From positions 1-32,887 of the forward strand of contig JAOTVA010000026.1 of the NCBI GenBank assembly GCA_029863645.1: a stretch of DNA of 32,887 nucleotides. The letters are read 5' to 3'. A model generated the notes under the pieces. It was not told the DNA's origin and did no database searches. It was given only the letters and a program-made list of their open reading frames with translations. The stretch's first letter is position 1; each line of letters starts with the position of its first letter. The position numbers were made by a program, and so were the translations under genes. Below, piece after piece: positions 24,455 through 32,005 of this stretch. The DNA is from Gemmatimonadota bacterium. GTDB taxonomy: Bacteria; Gemmatimonadota; Gemmatimonadetes; Longimicrobiales; Gaopeijiaceae.

Positions 24455-24924
24455 GTGAACCGAGCGCTCCGCATCCTCTACGGCCACATCGCCGTGGGCG
24501 CGCTCTTGGTCTCTACGGCATGCGGCGAGTCGGTGTTGGGGCCGGTCTTCGAGCTGGACCCGGAGGTCGAGGCCTTCGTGGAGCAGATGACTGCGCACCG
24601 CGCGAGTGTCGGGTGCGCGCCCCTGACATGGAATTGGAGTGTCGCCGAGGTGGCGCTGGGGCACTCACTGGACATGGTTCAGCGTGACTTCTTCGATCAC
24701 GTCAATCCAGACGGGGCCACGCCTTCGACCGCTTGAGGACGGCAGGCGTTGAGTTCTCGGGCGCGGCGGAGAACATCGCGTACGGATACCCCACGGGAAC
24801 CGCTGTCCTGACAGCCTGGCTCAACAGCCCCGGTCATCGCGGCAACATCGAGAACTGCGCGCTCACGGAGCACGGAGTCGGGTTCGAGGGGACGCACTGG
24901 ACGCACCTGTTCATTACTCCATGA
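24455..24924 (+). pseudogene. CAP/SCP-domain secreted protein, frameshifted
   Basis: The first frame (GTG at 24455) has a lipoprotein-like signal ending VSTACGE and the first half of a CAP domain: VGCAPLTWNWSVAEVALGHS and FFDHVNPDGATP. It then reads STA-stop (24736). A second frame continues the same domain without loss: FDRLRTAGVEFSGAAENIAY, then SPGHRGNIENC, ending WTHLFITP at 24924. Adding one base near 24722 (ACGCC-TTCGACC) restores HVNPDGATP-FDRLRTAG. So one base is missing, either in the genome or through a sequencing error. CAP proteins are secreted and of varied roles. Confidence 0.8.
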
Positions 24925-24942
24925 GAGGGCGGCAGGGGCCGC

Positions 24943-24960
24943 GGACGCCCGAGGGCGTCC
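24943..24960 (+). other. Hairpin in a gene-poor gap (24925-25280)
   Basis: GGACGCC (24943-24949) pairs with GGCGTCC (24954-24960) 18 bp after the CAP-domain stop, without a T run, so it is a weak terminator at best. The rest of the gap up to 25280 has open frames rich in Gly, Arg and Pro but no start with a ribosome binding site and no recognisable domain; I see no gene in it. Confidence 0.4.
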
Positions 24961-25280
24961 CCGCGCCTGTGGGGTGAGTCTTGCTACGTTGTCACCCCTG
25001 TTCAGCGAGGAGGCCGTGGTGTTCTTAGAGAAGCATTGAGCCATGGCAGGCGAGGCCGATGCGGCCGCAAGGGCAAGGCTGTGGCAATTCTTCGGCGATT
25101 ATTCACGGTTGGTCCCAAGACTCTCAGGGTTGTCATGATCACCGGCGAGAGCGCCCAACCCGCGTTCCTGCACGGAGCCTTAGGCTCGGGCGACCGCCCT
25201 GTCGTCGGTCTCGGACTCTTCGCTCCTCCGCGTTCCCCCGGGGGCGCGGCATGATGCGGGGCCGAGACGCGAAGCGCACC

Positions 25281-25405
25281 CATCGCTCACGAGCGCCCAC
25301 GAGCGCCCGGCTGACATCTGATAAGCGTGAGGTCGGAAGTTCAGCCGGAGCCGCCGAAGGCGGCGGAGACGAGCGACGAGCTCAGCCCGCAGCTCCAACG
25401 CCAGG
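25281..25405 (+). repeat. tRNA-Ile-derived repeat with 10-bp units and T-loop insert, copy D
   Basis: Three 10-bp units (25281-25310: CATCGCTCAC, GAGCGCCCAC, GAGCGCCCGG) precede, by the same 7 bp, a 26-bp piece identical to the tRNA from the anticodon loop to TTCA (25318-25343). The GC-rich insert follows (25344-25395). The final tRNA 3' end is broken: CAACGCCAGG replaces CAATCTTCCCAGG, 7 bp before the stop codon of the convergent membrane-protein gene. Confidence 0.85.
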
Positions 25406-25411
25406 GGGCCC

Positions 25412-25954
25412 TCAGAAGCCCTTCACGCGAAAGTAGACGATGTAGAGGACGGTCCAGAAAGCCGCCGCCAGCATCATCTGGCTTGCGTCGGCCCACCCCA
25501 CCAGCGGGCCACCGGCAAGCCACAGCGCGATTGCTGTGACGGCCACGAATCGCGCGCCCCGAGCCGGAACGGTGACGAGCAGGAACGCCAGGAAGGACAT
25601 GTCCCTGCTCCCGGCTTCCACCGCATAGATCTTGTACGGCGTACCGAATAGGGGGCCCAGAAAGACCGAGCCGAGTCCGGCGCTCTCCACACGCTGGTGA
25701 ACGCGAGCGACTTCCAGGTCGTCGATCGCGGGCAGGCGCTTCAGCACGGCCTGCGCGCGGGACGCGTCGCGCGCTCCCCAGCGATACATGACGGCCCCGC
25801 CGACGAGCGCGCCCCCGACGGCGGCGACACACCCCGCCCAGGCCACCTGAGCGCCTTGAATCGCCAGGAGCGTCAGATACACGTCGGGTACGATGAAGAA
25901 CAGCGTGGCCTCCGCGAAGCCCCAGAGCGTGCTGAGCGCGATCGCTAATCCCAT
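25412..25954 (-). CDS. DedA/YqaA-like (VTT-type) membrane protein
   Basis: A 180-residue protein with four to five hydrophobic segments. The N-terminal WGFAEATLFFIVPDVYLTLL matches the entry motif of YqaA/DedA-type proteins (an acidic FxE then P-(E/D)-V). LGSVFLGPLFGTPYKIYAVEAG is the second conserved re-entrant region, with G..F.G...P at the core. These proteins are linked to lipid or small-molecule flipping across the membrane, which fits the lipid genes upstream. It starts inside the acyltransferase gene (10-nt overlap) and is the last gene of the operon. Confidence 0.75.
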   Translation of the reverse strand: MGLAIALSTLWGFAEATLFFIVPDVYLTLLAIQGAQVAWAGCVAAVGGALVGGAVMYRWGARDASRAQAVLKRLPAIDDLEVARVHQRVESAGLGSVFLGPLFGTPYKIYAVEAGSRDMSFLAFLLVTVPARGARFVAVTAIALWLAGGPLVGWADASQMMLAAAFWTVLYIVYFRVKGF

Positions 25955-26586
25955 TCGGGGAACTTCCCTTCGGCTGCCAACACGTTGACCCGCTCGCTCA
26001 ACGCATTGATGAACCCGTTGTGGTCCTCCGATCCGTAGAGCGATTCACCCACGAACACATCGCAGAAGAACGGCACGGGAAGCCAATCACCCTTCGGAAG
26101 AACCTTCCCGAGTCCGTGCATGAAGATGGGCACAACCGGCACGCCGGAGTGCCGCTTCGCCAGATGGGCGACGCCCTTCTTGAAGGTCGCCAACTGCTCG
26201 GGCTCTCCGCGAGAGCCCTCGGGAAACACGATGACGATGGCGCCCCGACCGAGCGCCGCCGACACCTCGGCGAACGGATCGGTGTCTGGGGCTCGCCCCG
26301 AGCGCTCGATGGGGATGATGCCGACAATCTGGAGCGCGAACCACGCGCGGAGGCGCCCGGAAAGGAAGTAATCGGCTGCCGCAATGGGGTGCGTCTTTCG
26401 AAGGAGACGGGCCGGGAGCAACGTCATCAACACCATCGTATCGAGATGGCTATTGTGATTCGCGATGATGATGGCGGGCCCGTCGGACGGAAGGCGCTCG
26501 CGGTGTCGAACGTTGAGGCCGGTGACGATGAGTACGAACGGCCGGATGATCAACCAGAAGAACGCCTGGCGCAGGAAGGCGTTCAT
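25945..26586 (-). CDS. plsC: 1-acyl-glycerol-3-phosphate acyltransferase-type protein
   Basis: A 213-residue membrane-associated acyltransferase with the PlsC/LPLAT motifs: NHNSHLD (His44 to Asp49, the HX4D catalytic pair), GIIPIERSG (motif II region), FPEGSRG (121-127, phosphate binding) and VPVVPIFMHG (motif IV). It should add an acyl chain to a lysophospholipid or similar acceptor. The N-terminal hydrophobic helix FFWLIIRPFVLIVTG anchors it. The start overlaps the end of the CdsA-like gene by 4 nt. Confidence 0.9.
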   Translation of the reverse strand: MNAFLRQAFFWLIIRPFVLIVTGLNVRHRERLPSDGPAIIIANHNSHLDTMVLMTLLPARLLRKTHPIAAADYFLSGRLRAWFALQIVGIIPIERSGRAPDTDPFAEVSAALGRGAIVIVFPEGSRGEPEQLATFKKGVAHLAKRHSGVPVVPIFMHGLGKVLPKGDWLPVPFFCDVFVGESLYGSEDHNGFINALSERVNVLAAEGKFPEWD

Positions 26587-27524
26587 GCGCCGTAGAGATA
26601 GTAGGTGAAGTGAAAGAAGAGAGGAGCCGTGTAGGTGAGGCTGTCGAGGCGATCGAGAATGCCGCCATGACCGGGAATCAGCGATCCCGAATCCTTGACC
26701 TTCAGGTCGCGCTTCAAGGCAGAGATCACGACGTCACCCACGAAACCGAACACGCCGATCAACAAGCCCGCGGCGGCCGCCTCATACGCCTGAAACGGTG
26801 TGAGAAAGCGGTACATGAGCATGGCGAGTCCTACCGTGGTGGCGATGCCGCCGATCAGCCCCCCCCAGGTCTTGTTGGGGCTCACGGTCGGCATGACCTT
26901 CGCCCGGCCGAGCGCCTTCCCCCACATGAACTGAGCGACGTCGTTGAGCTGCGTGAGGACCACCAAGAAGAGGACGAGCGCCGGTCCCGCGCCATTGGGA
27001 TTAACCGACGGGGGCAACACGAGGAGATAGGCGATGTGACCGATGCTGAACACCGCGATCATCGCGCCCCAATGAATCGTGCCCGCCGCCCGGAGAAAGC
27101 CCTCGGTCTCGCCGATCAACACCATCCGCATGGGCATGGCGAGGAACAGATAGACCGGCACGAAAATGATGAACAACCCGTACCACTCCATGTAGATCCA
27201 CAGGTACTGGAGCGGAACGGCCAGATAGGCCCAGAGCAGCACCCGCCGGTCCGCCCGACGCGTCGGGATGAGCGAGAGGTACTCCTTCAGCGCCAGATAG
27301 CTCAAGAATCCGAAGAAGACGAGCGACCACCCGCGCTCGACCACGAGCGCTAGGCCGAACAGACCCGCCATGTACCACCAACTCCTGATCCGAGCCCGGA
27401 TCTCAGCTCGGTCCTTGTCAGGCCGGATGCGACCGAGCACAGCGACGACGAGCGTAGCCGTGACCAGAACGCCGAGGATGCCCGCGAGCACCGTCAGCAC
27501 GTTCGGGTGGACGTCGACGCTCAA
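26583..27524 (-). CDS. cdsA: Phosphatidate cytidylyltransferase (CdsA/YnbB-like)
   Basis: A 313-residue integral membrane enzyme that makes CDP-diacylglycerol from phosphatidate and CTP. The family signature is complete near the C-terminus: SALKRDLKVKDSG, then SLIPGHGGILDRLDS. MPTVSPNKTWGGLIGG is the second conserved block. About eight hydrophobic segments are present. Position between a CDP-alcohol phosphotransferase and PlsC-type gene, like the YnbA-YnbB pairing in enterobacteria, suggests a dedicated side pathway and not necessarily the housekeeping enzyme. It overlaps both neighbours by 4 nt. Confidence 0.92.
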   Translation of the reverse strand: MSVDVHPNVLTVLAGILGVLVTATLVVAVLGRIRPDKDRAEIRARIRSWWYMAGLFGLALVVERGWSLVFFGFLSYLALKEYLSLIPTRRADRRVLLWAYLAVPLQYLWIYMEWYGLFIIFVPVYLFLAMPMRMVLIGETEGFLRAAGTIHWGAMIAVFSIGHIAYLLVLPPSVNPNGAGPALVLFLVVLTQLNDVAQFMWGKALGRAKVMPTVSPNKTWGGLIGGIATTVGLAMLMYRFLTPFQAYEAAAAGLLIGVFGFVGDVVISALKRDLKVKDSGSLIPGHGGILDRLDSLTYTAPLFFHFTYYLYGA

Positions 27525-28150
27525 CGCGTAGCCTCCACCACGGCTCGACGGGCCCGCCGGACGATCGTCACTGACAGCAAGAGTATCACGAGGCCGAGCA
27601 CGACCGTGACCCAGGTGCCGGGCTCGATCCCGAGCCCGAGCGCGAGCCCCATCGCACCGAACACGAAGGCGCGGTCGCTCTTCCCCATGGGCCCGTCGTA
27701 GCGGCGCGACGCGCCGATCTGGACGGATACCACGCCTGCCATTTCGCTGACTACCGCGAGGAGTACCGTCACGTGAACCAGCAGCGCGGAGAAGCCCGGC
27801 ACGAAGGCCAGCGGCACATAGAGGGCCGCGTCGGACAACACGTCACCCAACTCGTTGAGAAACGCGCCGGCGTGACTCTTCATGTCCAACTCCCGCGCCA
27901 TCATCCCGTCGAGCGCATTCAACGCCATGCGCGTGAACAGGGCGGCCGGTAGGAGCAGGAGCGGCCAGCGTTCGGCGGGCCGCCAGGCAACGAGCCCGCC
28001 GACGCCGAGGGAAAGAACGAGCGCGGCTACCGTGACCTGATTCGGAGTGACACCAGCCGCGGCGAGACGGCGCACCAGAGGCCGCAAGAGCGCCTGGAAC
28101 CGAGGCTTGAGGTCGTAGATAGAGGCGATATCTCGGGCTCTCGGTTGCAC
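27521..28150 (-). CDS. CDP-alcohol phosphatidyltransferase family protein (YnbA-like)
   Basis: A 209-residue membrane enzyme expected to transfer a phosphoalcohol group from a CDP-linked donor. The signature is recognisable but altered: N78-A-L-D81-G-x2-A85-R86, then x8, G95-x3-N99-x3-D103. The first and third of the four usual Asp metal ligands are Asn. I recall a YnbA-type subgroup with a similar LNALDGM sequence, so this may be a family trait and not damage. The GTG at 28150 is the start; no strong ribosome binding site is seen. It is the first gene of the four-gene lipid operon and makes the substrate link with the CdsA-like protein. Confidence 0.85.
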   Translation of the reverse strand: MQPRARDIASIYDLKPRFQALLRPLVRRLAAAGVTPNQVTVAALVLSLGVGGLVAWRPAERWPLLLLPAALFTRMALNALDGMMARELDMKSHAGAFLNELGDVLSDAALYVPLAFVPGFSALLVHVTVLLAVVSEMAGVVSVQIGASRRYDGPMGKSDRAFVFGAMGLALGLGIEPGTWVTVVLGLVILLLSVTIVRRARRAVVEATR

Positions 28151-28194
28151 GCATGGTGGCGTCGAAGTGAGGCGAAAGTAGGGGCGCGGCGGTC

Positions 28195-28220
28195 AGGTCG
28201 CCACGTGGGCGGAGCGACCT
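28195..28220. promoter_or_regulatory. Inverted repeat upstream of the lipid operon
   Basis: AGGTCGC (28195-28201) and GCGACCT (28214-28220) are a perfect 7-bp inverted pair 45 bp before the operon's GTG start. It may be an operator or leader hairpin; promoter boxes are not clear. Confidence 0.35.
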
Positions 28221-28314
28221 GCCACGTCGCCGTCTTGTCCGCGGGTAGCCTGTTGGGAAGAGCTACTCGGGGAGACAGCGTGTGGTTGTTCGCCCTTTTG
28301 GGTGGCCCCAACTA

Positions 28315-28402
28315 GGTCGGAGTGGTCTTCCCAGCCCGCCGCCGCAGGCCGCGGAGACGAGCGAGGAGCGAAGCCTGCAGCTTCAATCTTCCCAGACCCA
28401 TT
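28315..28402 (+). repeat. tRNA-Ile-derived repeat, copy E (most diverged)
   Basis: GGTCGGAGTGG, a decayed tRNA piece, is followed by a variant of the GC-rich insert (CCGCCGCAGGCCGCGGAGAC, then GAGCGAGGAGCGAAGCCTGC) and TCAATCTTCCCAGACCCA, the tRNA 3' end with one change. It lacks the 10-bp units. It lies between the lipid operon and the M23 fragment. Confidence 0.75.
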
Positions 28403-28411
28403 GGACGTCGG

Positions 28412-28789
28412 TCACGGAGTGCCGGCGGGGGCCGCACCCTCCAGCCACAACCATTGGCTCGCCGTGCCCAGCGGGCTCCGCGCCCACGGGTCTGGTCCAG
28501 CGCCTTCCCACCCAAATGGGTCGAACGGGACTCCCCGCTCAGCGACAACGGGCAGCGCGCCCGCAGCGGAAGGGGCAGCGGTTCGGCTCTGGTACTGAAC
28601 CTCGAAGTGCAGGTGAGGACCTGTGCTGCATCCGGTGTTGCCTGATAGGGCGACCTGTTGGCCCGCAGACACGACGTTCCCGATGTCCACATCCACGCGA
28701 CTGACATGCGAGTAGAGAATCACGAACACGGCGCCCGAGCGGGTGACGCTACCCGGCGCGGCCGCGAGCAGCGGCGTTGGTGAGGGCAA
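28412..28789 (-). pseudogene. Truncated M23 (LytM-type) peptidase
   Basis: The 125-residue reading holds only the second half of an M23 domain: [12 protein letters not shown] (His28), [17 protein letters not shown], and GPHLHFEV with the His59-x-His61 pair. The first zinc ligands (the upstream HxxxD part) are absent, so it cannot be a working endopeptidase. The reading opens with a TTG 6 bp after the Uma2 stop. The tail is Pro/Gly-rich. It looks like the remnant of a cell-wall or lysostaphin-like peptidase. Confidence 0.7.
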
Positions 28790-28795
28790 CGCGTC

Positions 28796-29365
28796 CTACA
28801 CGGTCTCGAACAGCTCGGGCAGGAAGAGCTCGAGCGTGGCTGCACCCGGGATCGGGGTCCATCGCAGGGTGTCCGCCGCTCCGAGAACGACCGCTTCGCT
28901 CGCGCCCCCCTCGAGATCCCAGACCTCCACGGTGCGCTCGTCGGGATCGACCACCCAGTACTGCGCCACGCCGTAGAGCCGGTACCGCTCCAGCTTGATG
29001 CCGCGATCGCGGGCGGAGGTCGCGGGCGAAACGACCTCGACCACCAGGTCGGGCGGGCCCTCGACGCCGCGGTCGGACACCAAGTGGGATCGGTTGGCGC
29101 TCACGAAGACGATGTCGGGCTCGAGGTAGTCGCCTTCGGCGAAGAGGACGTCGTACGGGCTCGGGAAGACCTCACCGAGGTCGTTCGCCTCCACGAAGAC
29201 GAACAGTCCAGAGAATAGCCGGCCCACGACCCTTTGGTGCCGTGTCGAGGGTCCCGGGGTCACGACGACTTCCCCGTCGATGACCTCGTGGCGCGTGCTC
29301 CCCTCGCTCGGCAGCCGGGCGAACTCCGAATACGTCCAACGCTTGCGGGTGCTCTTGGCCTCCAT
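28796..29365 (-). CDS. Uma2 family (DUF820) putative restriction-endonuclease-fold protein
   Basis: A 189-residue protein with the Uma2 pattern: WTYSEFARLPSEGSTRHEVI, DGEVVVTPGPSTRHQRVVG, EPDIVFVS, then PPDLVVEVVSPATSARDR with a following Lys, together the PD-(D/E)XK nuclease arrangement. GVAQYWVVDPDERTVEVW closes the fold. Uma2 proteins are numerous in some bacteria, often near mobile DNA; their biological role is not settled. The start is strongly supported by GGGAGAAGGAGATGCC before the ATG. It sits alone with the M23 fragment downstream. Confidence 0.9.
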   Translation of the reverse strand: MEAKSTRKRWTYSEFARLPSEGSTRHEVIDGEVVVTPGPSTRHQRVVGRLFSGLFVFVEANDLGEVFPSPYDVLFAEGDYLEPDIVFVSANRSHLVSDRGVEGPPDLVVEVVSPATSARDRGIKLERYRLYGVAQYWVVDPDERTVEVWDLEGGASEAVVLGAADTLRWTPIPGAATLELFLPELFETV

Positions 29366-29535
29366 GGCATCTCCTTCTCCCGTGCAAGCTAGCCGGCGAG
29401 TTGCGACGGGTACAACGATGCTGGGCCGAAGGGGGCGGGTGGATGGTGGGATGGGCCTCTCTACGCCCGGCCGGTGGGTGACCGCTTCCTAGCGGTCCGC
29501 AGGCGTGGGACGAGCGCCGGGTGCACTCGGTCGCG

Positions 29536-30516
29536 TCACCCCATCACCGACCCCAGCAGCTCGTAGGACCGGAGGCGCGCTGCGGGGTCGTGCACGATGG
29601 TCGCGACCATGACCTCGTCGGCGCCGGCCTCCCTCGCCCGCGTCTCGATCTCGTCCCCCACCGACTCCGGAGTCCCGGCGACCAACAGCCCGGCCATGGG
29701 TCCCTCGAGCGGAGCGTCGGCCGACCAGCCGAGGTCTCGCGCCTCGGAGGGGCTGGGCAGGGGTCCTCTCTCGCCCGAGCGAATTCGCTTGAAGTGGATC
29801 TCGATGGAGGAGGAGAGTTCACGCGCCTCGTCCTGAGTCTCCGCGCAGACGACTGCCAGCCCGAGGATGACCCGCGGTTCCGGAAAGTCCGTCGACGGGA
29901 CGAACGATTCCCGGTACGTCTCGATGGCCGGGGCAGCGGGCGCGGGGCTGAAGTGCGCGGCGAAGGCGTACCCCCTGCCTAGCTCGCCGGCCATCCGGGC
30001 GCTCCCGCCACTGGATCCGAGTAGCCAGATGGGAGGCATGGGCACGTCCCCGGGCACCACCCGGATGCGGCCGAAGGGATGATCCTCCGGGAAGGCGTCG
30101 TGCGCGAACGCCATGAGCTCCGCGATGAGCTCGGCCGTGTACTGACCGGGCACGGCGCGCAGGGCCTGTGAGGTGAGCGGATCCGTTCCCGGCGCGCGAC
30201 CGATACCGAGATCGATGCGGCCCGGGTGGAGCGCTTCCAGCGTCCTGTACCGCTCGACGACCTGGAGTGGAGCGTGGTTCGGGATCATGACGCCCCCCGC
30301 ACCCAAGCGAATCCGCTCGGTGACCGGCGCCACGTGCGCGATCATGAGGTCCGGCGCCGTGGCCGCGATGGTTTCCATGCCATGGTGCTCGGCGTACCAG
30401 ATGCGCTCGTACCCGACCCGGTCGGCGAGTTGGGCGAGGTCGCGCGAGCGAGCGAGCACCTGGCTCGGCTGGGACCCGGAGGGTACGGGCAGGATATCGA
30501 GAACCGAGAGCTTCAC
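29536..30516 (-). CDS. LLM class flavin-dependent oxidoreductase (luciferase-like)
   Basis: A 326-residue FMN- or F420-type monooxygenase of the bacterial-luciferase fold. Typical blocks: MKLSVLDILPVPSG at the start, YERIWYAEHHGME, RIRLGAGGVMIPNHAPLQVVE, GRIDLGIGRAPGTD, and PIWLLGSSGGSARMA. These match the subgroup of monooxygenases usually labelled MsnO8-like. The GTG at 30516 gives the family's normal N-terminus; an ATG at 30582 would add 22 Pro-rich residues. No strong ribosome binding site was found for either. The substrate is unknown. It is divergent from the Fic gene. Confidence 0.9.
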   Translation of the reverse strand: MKLSVLDILPVPSGSQPSQVLARSRDLAQLADRVGYERIWYAEHHGMETIAATAPDLMIAHVAPVTERIRLGAGGVMIPNHAPLQVVERYRTLEALHPGRIDLGIGRAPGTDPLTSQALRAVPGQYTAELIAELMAFAHDAFPEDHPFGRIRVVPGDVPMPPIWLLGSSGGSARMAGELGRGYAFAAHFSPAPAAPAIETYRESFVPSTDFPEPRVILGLAVVCAETQDEARELSSSIEIHFKRIRSGERGPLPSPSEARDLGWSADAPLEGPMAGLLVAGTPESVGDEIETRAREAGADEVMVATIVHDPAARLRSYELLGSVMG

Positions 30517-30686
30517 GGGCAGTGGCACCGGACCTGGGGTGGGAGGGCGTCCTTCTACAGGAAAGCGGCAGTGGCGTGCCATCCTGATCTTGGGGCCGGG
30601 TCGAGGGCGGCCCTACCGGATGCGCCGAAAGACCTCGCTCTTCGGCCGTGATCGTCGCTATTGCGATCCTGAACCAGTATGGCATT

Positions 30687-30717
30687 TTAGTTCAGCTTGT
30701 GCTGTAAACTGAACTAA
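30687..30717 (+). promoter_or_regulatory. Palindromic operator in the Fic promoter
   Basis: TTAGTTCAG (30687-30695) and CTGAACTAA (30709-30717) form a perfect 9-bp inverted repeat with a 13-bp centre, ending 19 bp before the Fic start. A -10-like TAAACT (30705-30710) overlaps the right arm. Confidence 0.65.
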
Positions 30718-30736
30718 GGGTGAGGCCTCGGTCAGG

Positions 30737-31927
30737 ATGCGTGGGAGACTGGTCACCAAGACGTGGGGGTGGGATCCTGCTCTGTACGCCCCTCCGAAGT
30801 ACCGGAGAGCGTGCAGGTACGAGGCCTTCATCCCCGACCTGTTGGCTGGCGCGCAGTTCGATCTTTCCTCTGCCGTGGCCGGCGTCGTGGCGGATGCCCA
30901 GCAATCGATCATGAGCCTCAATGCGGGAGCCAGGCCCTCACTCGCTCCGCTGGCTCGCCTGCTACTCCGTACGGAGTCGATTGCGTCATCGAAGGTGGAG
31001 GGGATGCAGGTCGGGATACGCCAGTTGGCTCGCGCGGAGTCCAGAGTCGAAACTGGCGGAAAGGCGTCCTCGACCGTTCTCGACGTGCTCGGGAACATCG
31101 ATGCCATGCAACTGGCGGTCGACGAAGCGGCGTCGACTGGGCGAATCGGCGTGGCGCACATCCTCGACATCCATGGCAAGCTCATGGCCCACTCGCCCAA
31201 CGCCGGGATCGCGGGAGTCTTGCGCGCGGGCCAAAACTGGATCGGGGGTAACGATTACAACCCATGCGGCTCTGACTTCGTCCCACCACCGCCGGAGCAG
31301 GTCGAGCGTCTGCTCGAGGATCTCTGCGAGGCCATCGCAGACGAGTCGCCATCGCCGCTCGTACAGGCCGCGATGGTTCACGCCCAGTTCGAGACGATCC
31401 ATCCGTTCGATGACGGGAATGGTCGCACCGGCCGAGCGCTCATACACGTCGTCCTCCGGCGCCGCGGCATCGCTACCGCCTATGTCCCCCCGATCAGCGT
31501 CGTCCTGGCCACGCGGCGGGAGCGGTACATCCGAGGCCTGACGGAATTCCGCCTTGGTGACGTCGGCCTCTGGATTGAACAGTTCTGCGCTGCCGCCGCT
31601 CGCGCCGCTGGACTGGCCTCCGGCTATCTGGAAGCGGTGAACGCCCTGATAGGCGAGTGGCGTGCTCGGCTCGGGGAAGGGGCGGCGCCGAGGTCCGATG
31701 CCGCCGCGTGGGCTGTTATCAGCGTCCTACCGGCCCATCCGGTGATCACGGCCCCCGTCGCGGCGGCTGCCACGGGGCGCTCCAAAGCCGCCATCCACCA
31801 AGCCATCAAGCAACTCGTGGAGTGCGGAGTACTCGAACCGTTGTCGTCATCGAATCGGAATCAGTCGTGGGAGGCCGTGGGTCTTCTCGACCTTCTGGAA
31901 GGCTTGGAGTCAGGAAGAGCGCTGTAG
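30737..31927 (+). CDS. Fic family protein with self-inhibitory motif and C-terminal winged helix
   Basis: A 396-residue enzyme that probably transfers AMP from ATP to target proteins. The active site HPFDDGNGRTGR (His222 first) is fully canonical. Upstream, SSKVEG (Ser84 to Glu88-Gly89) is the (S/T)xxxE(G/N) inhibitory motif placed N-terminal to the Fic core, so this is a class II, self-restrained enzyme. Residues about 330-385 (HPVITAPVAAAATGRSKAAI, then HQAIKQLVECGVLEPLS) look like a winged helix-turn-helix. With a palindrome in its own promoter, self-regulation is plausible. Upstream RBS is weak (TCAGG). Confidence 0.92.
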   Translation: MRGRLVTKTWGWDPALYAPPKYRRACRYEAFIPDLLAGAQFDLSSAVAGVVADAQQSIMSLNAGARPSLAPLARLLLRTESIASSKVEGMQVGIRQLARAESRVETGGKASSTVLDVLGNIDAMQLAVDEAASTGRIGVAHILDIHGKLMAHSPNAGIAGVLRAGQNWIGGNDYNPCGSDFVPPPPEQVERLLEDLCEAIADESPSPLVQAAMVHAQFETIHPFDDGNGRTGRALIHVVLRRRGIATAYVPPISVVLATRRERYIRGLTEFRLGDVGLWIEQFCAAAARAAGLASGYLEAVNALIGEWRARLGEGAAPRSDAAAWAVISVLPAHPVITAPVAAAATGRSKAAIHQAIKQLVECGVLEPLSSSNRNQSWEAVGLLDLLEGLESGRAL

Positions 31928-32005
31928 ACTTCCCTGCTGCAAGGTCACACGGTCCAGCTTGTACAGCTGTGCCAGAGCTGTAGCACCACTTGTATCATCG
32001 CCCAC

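Noticed and set aside
25036-25254. 72-codon plus-strand frame in the gap before repeat copy D
   Set aside because: No ribosome binding site, Arg/Gly-rich start, no recognisable motif; not supportable as a gene.
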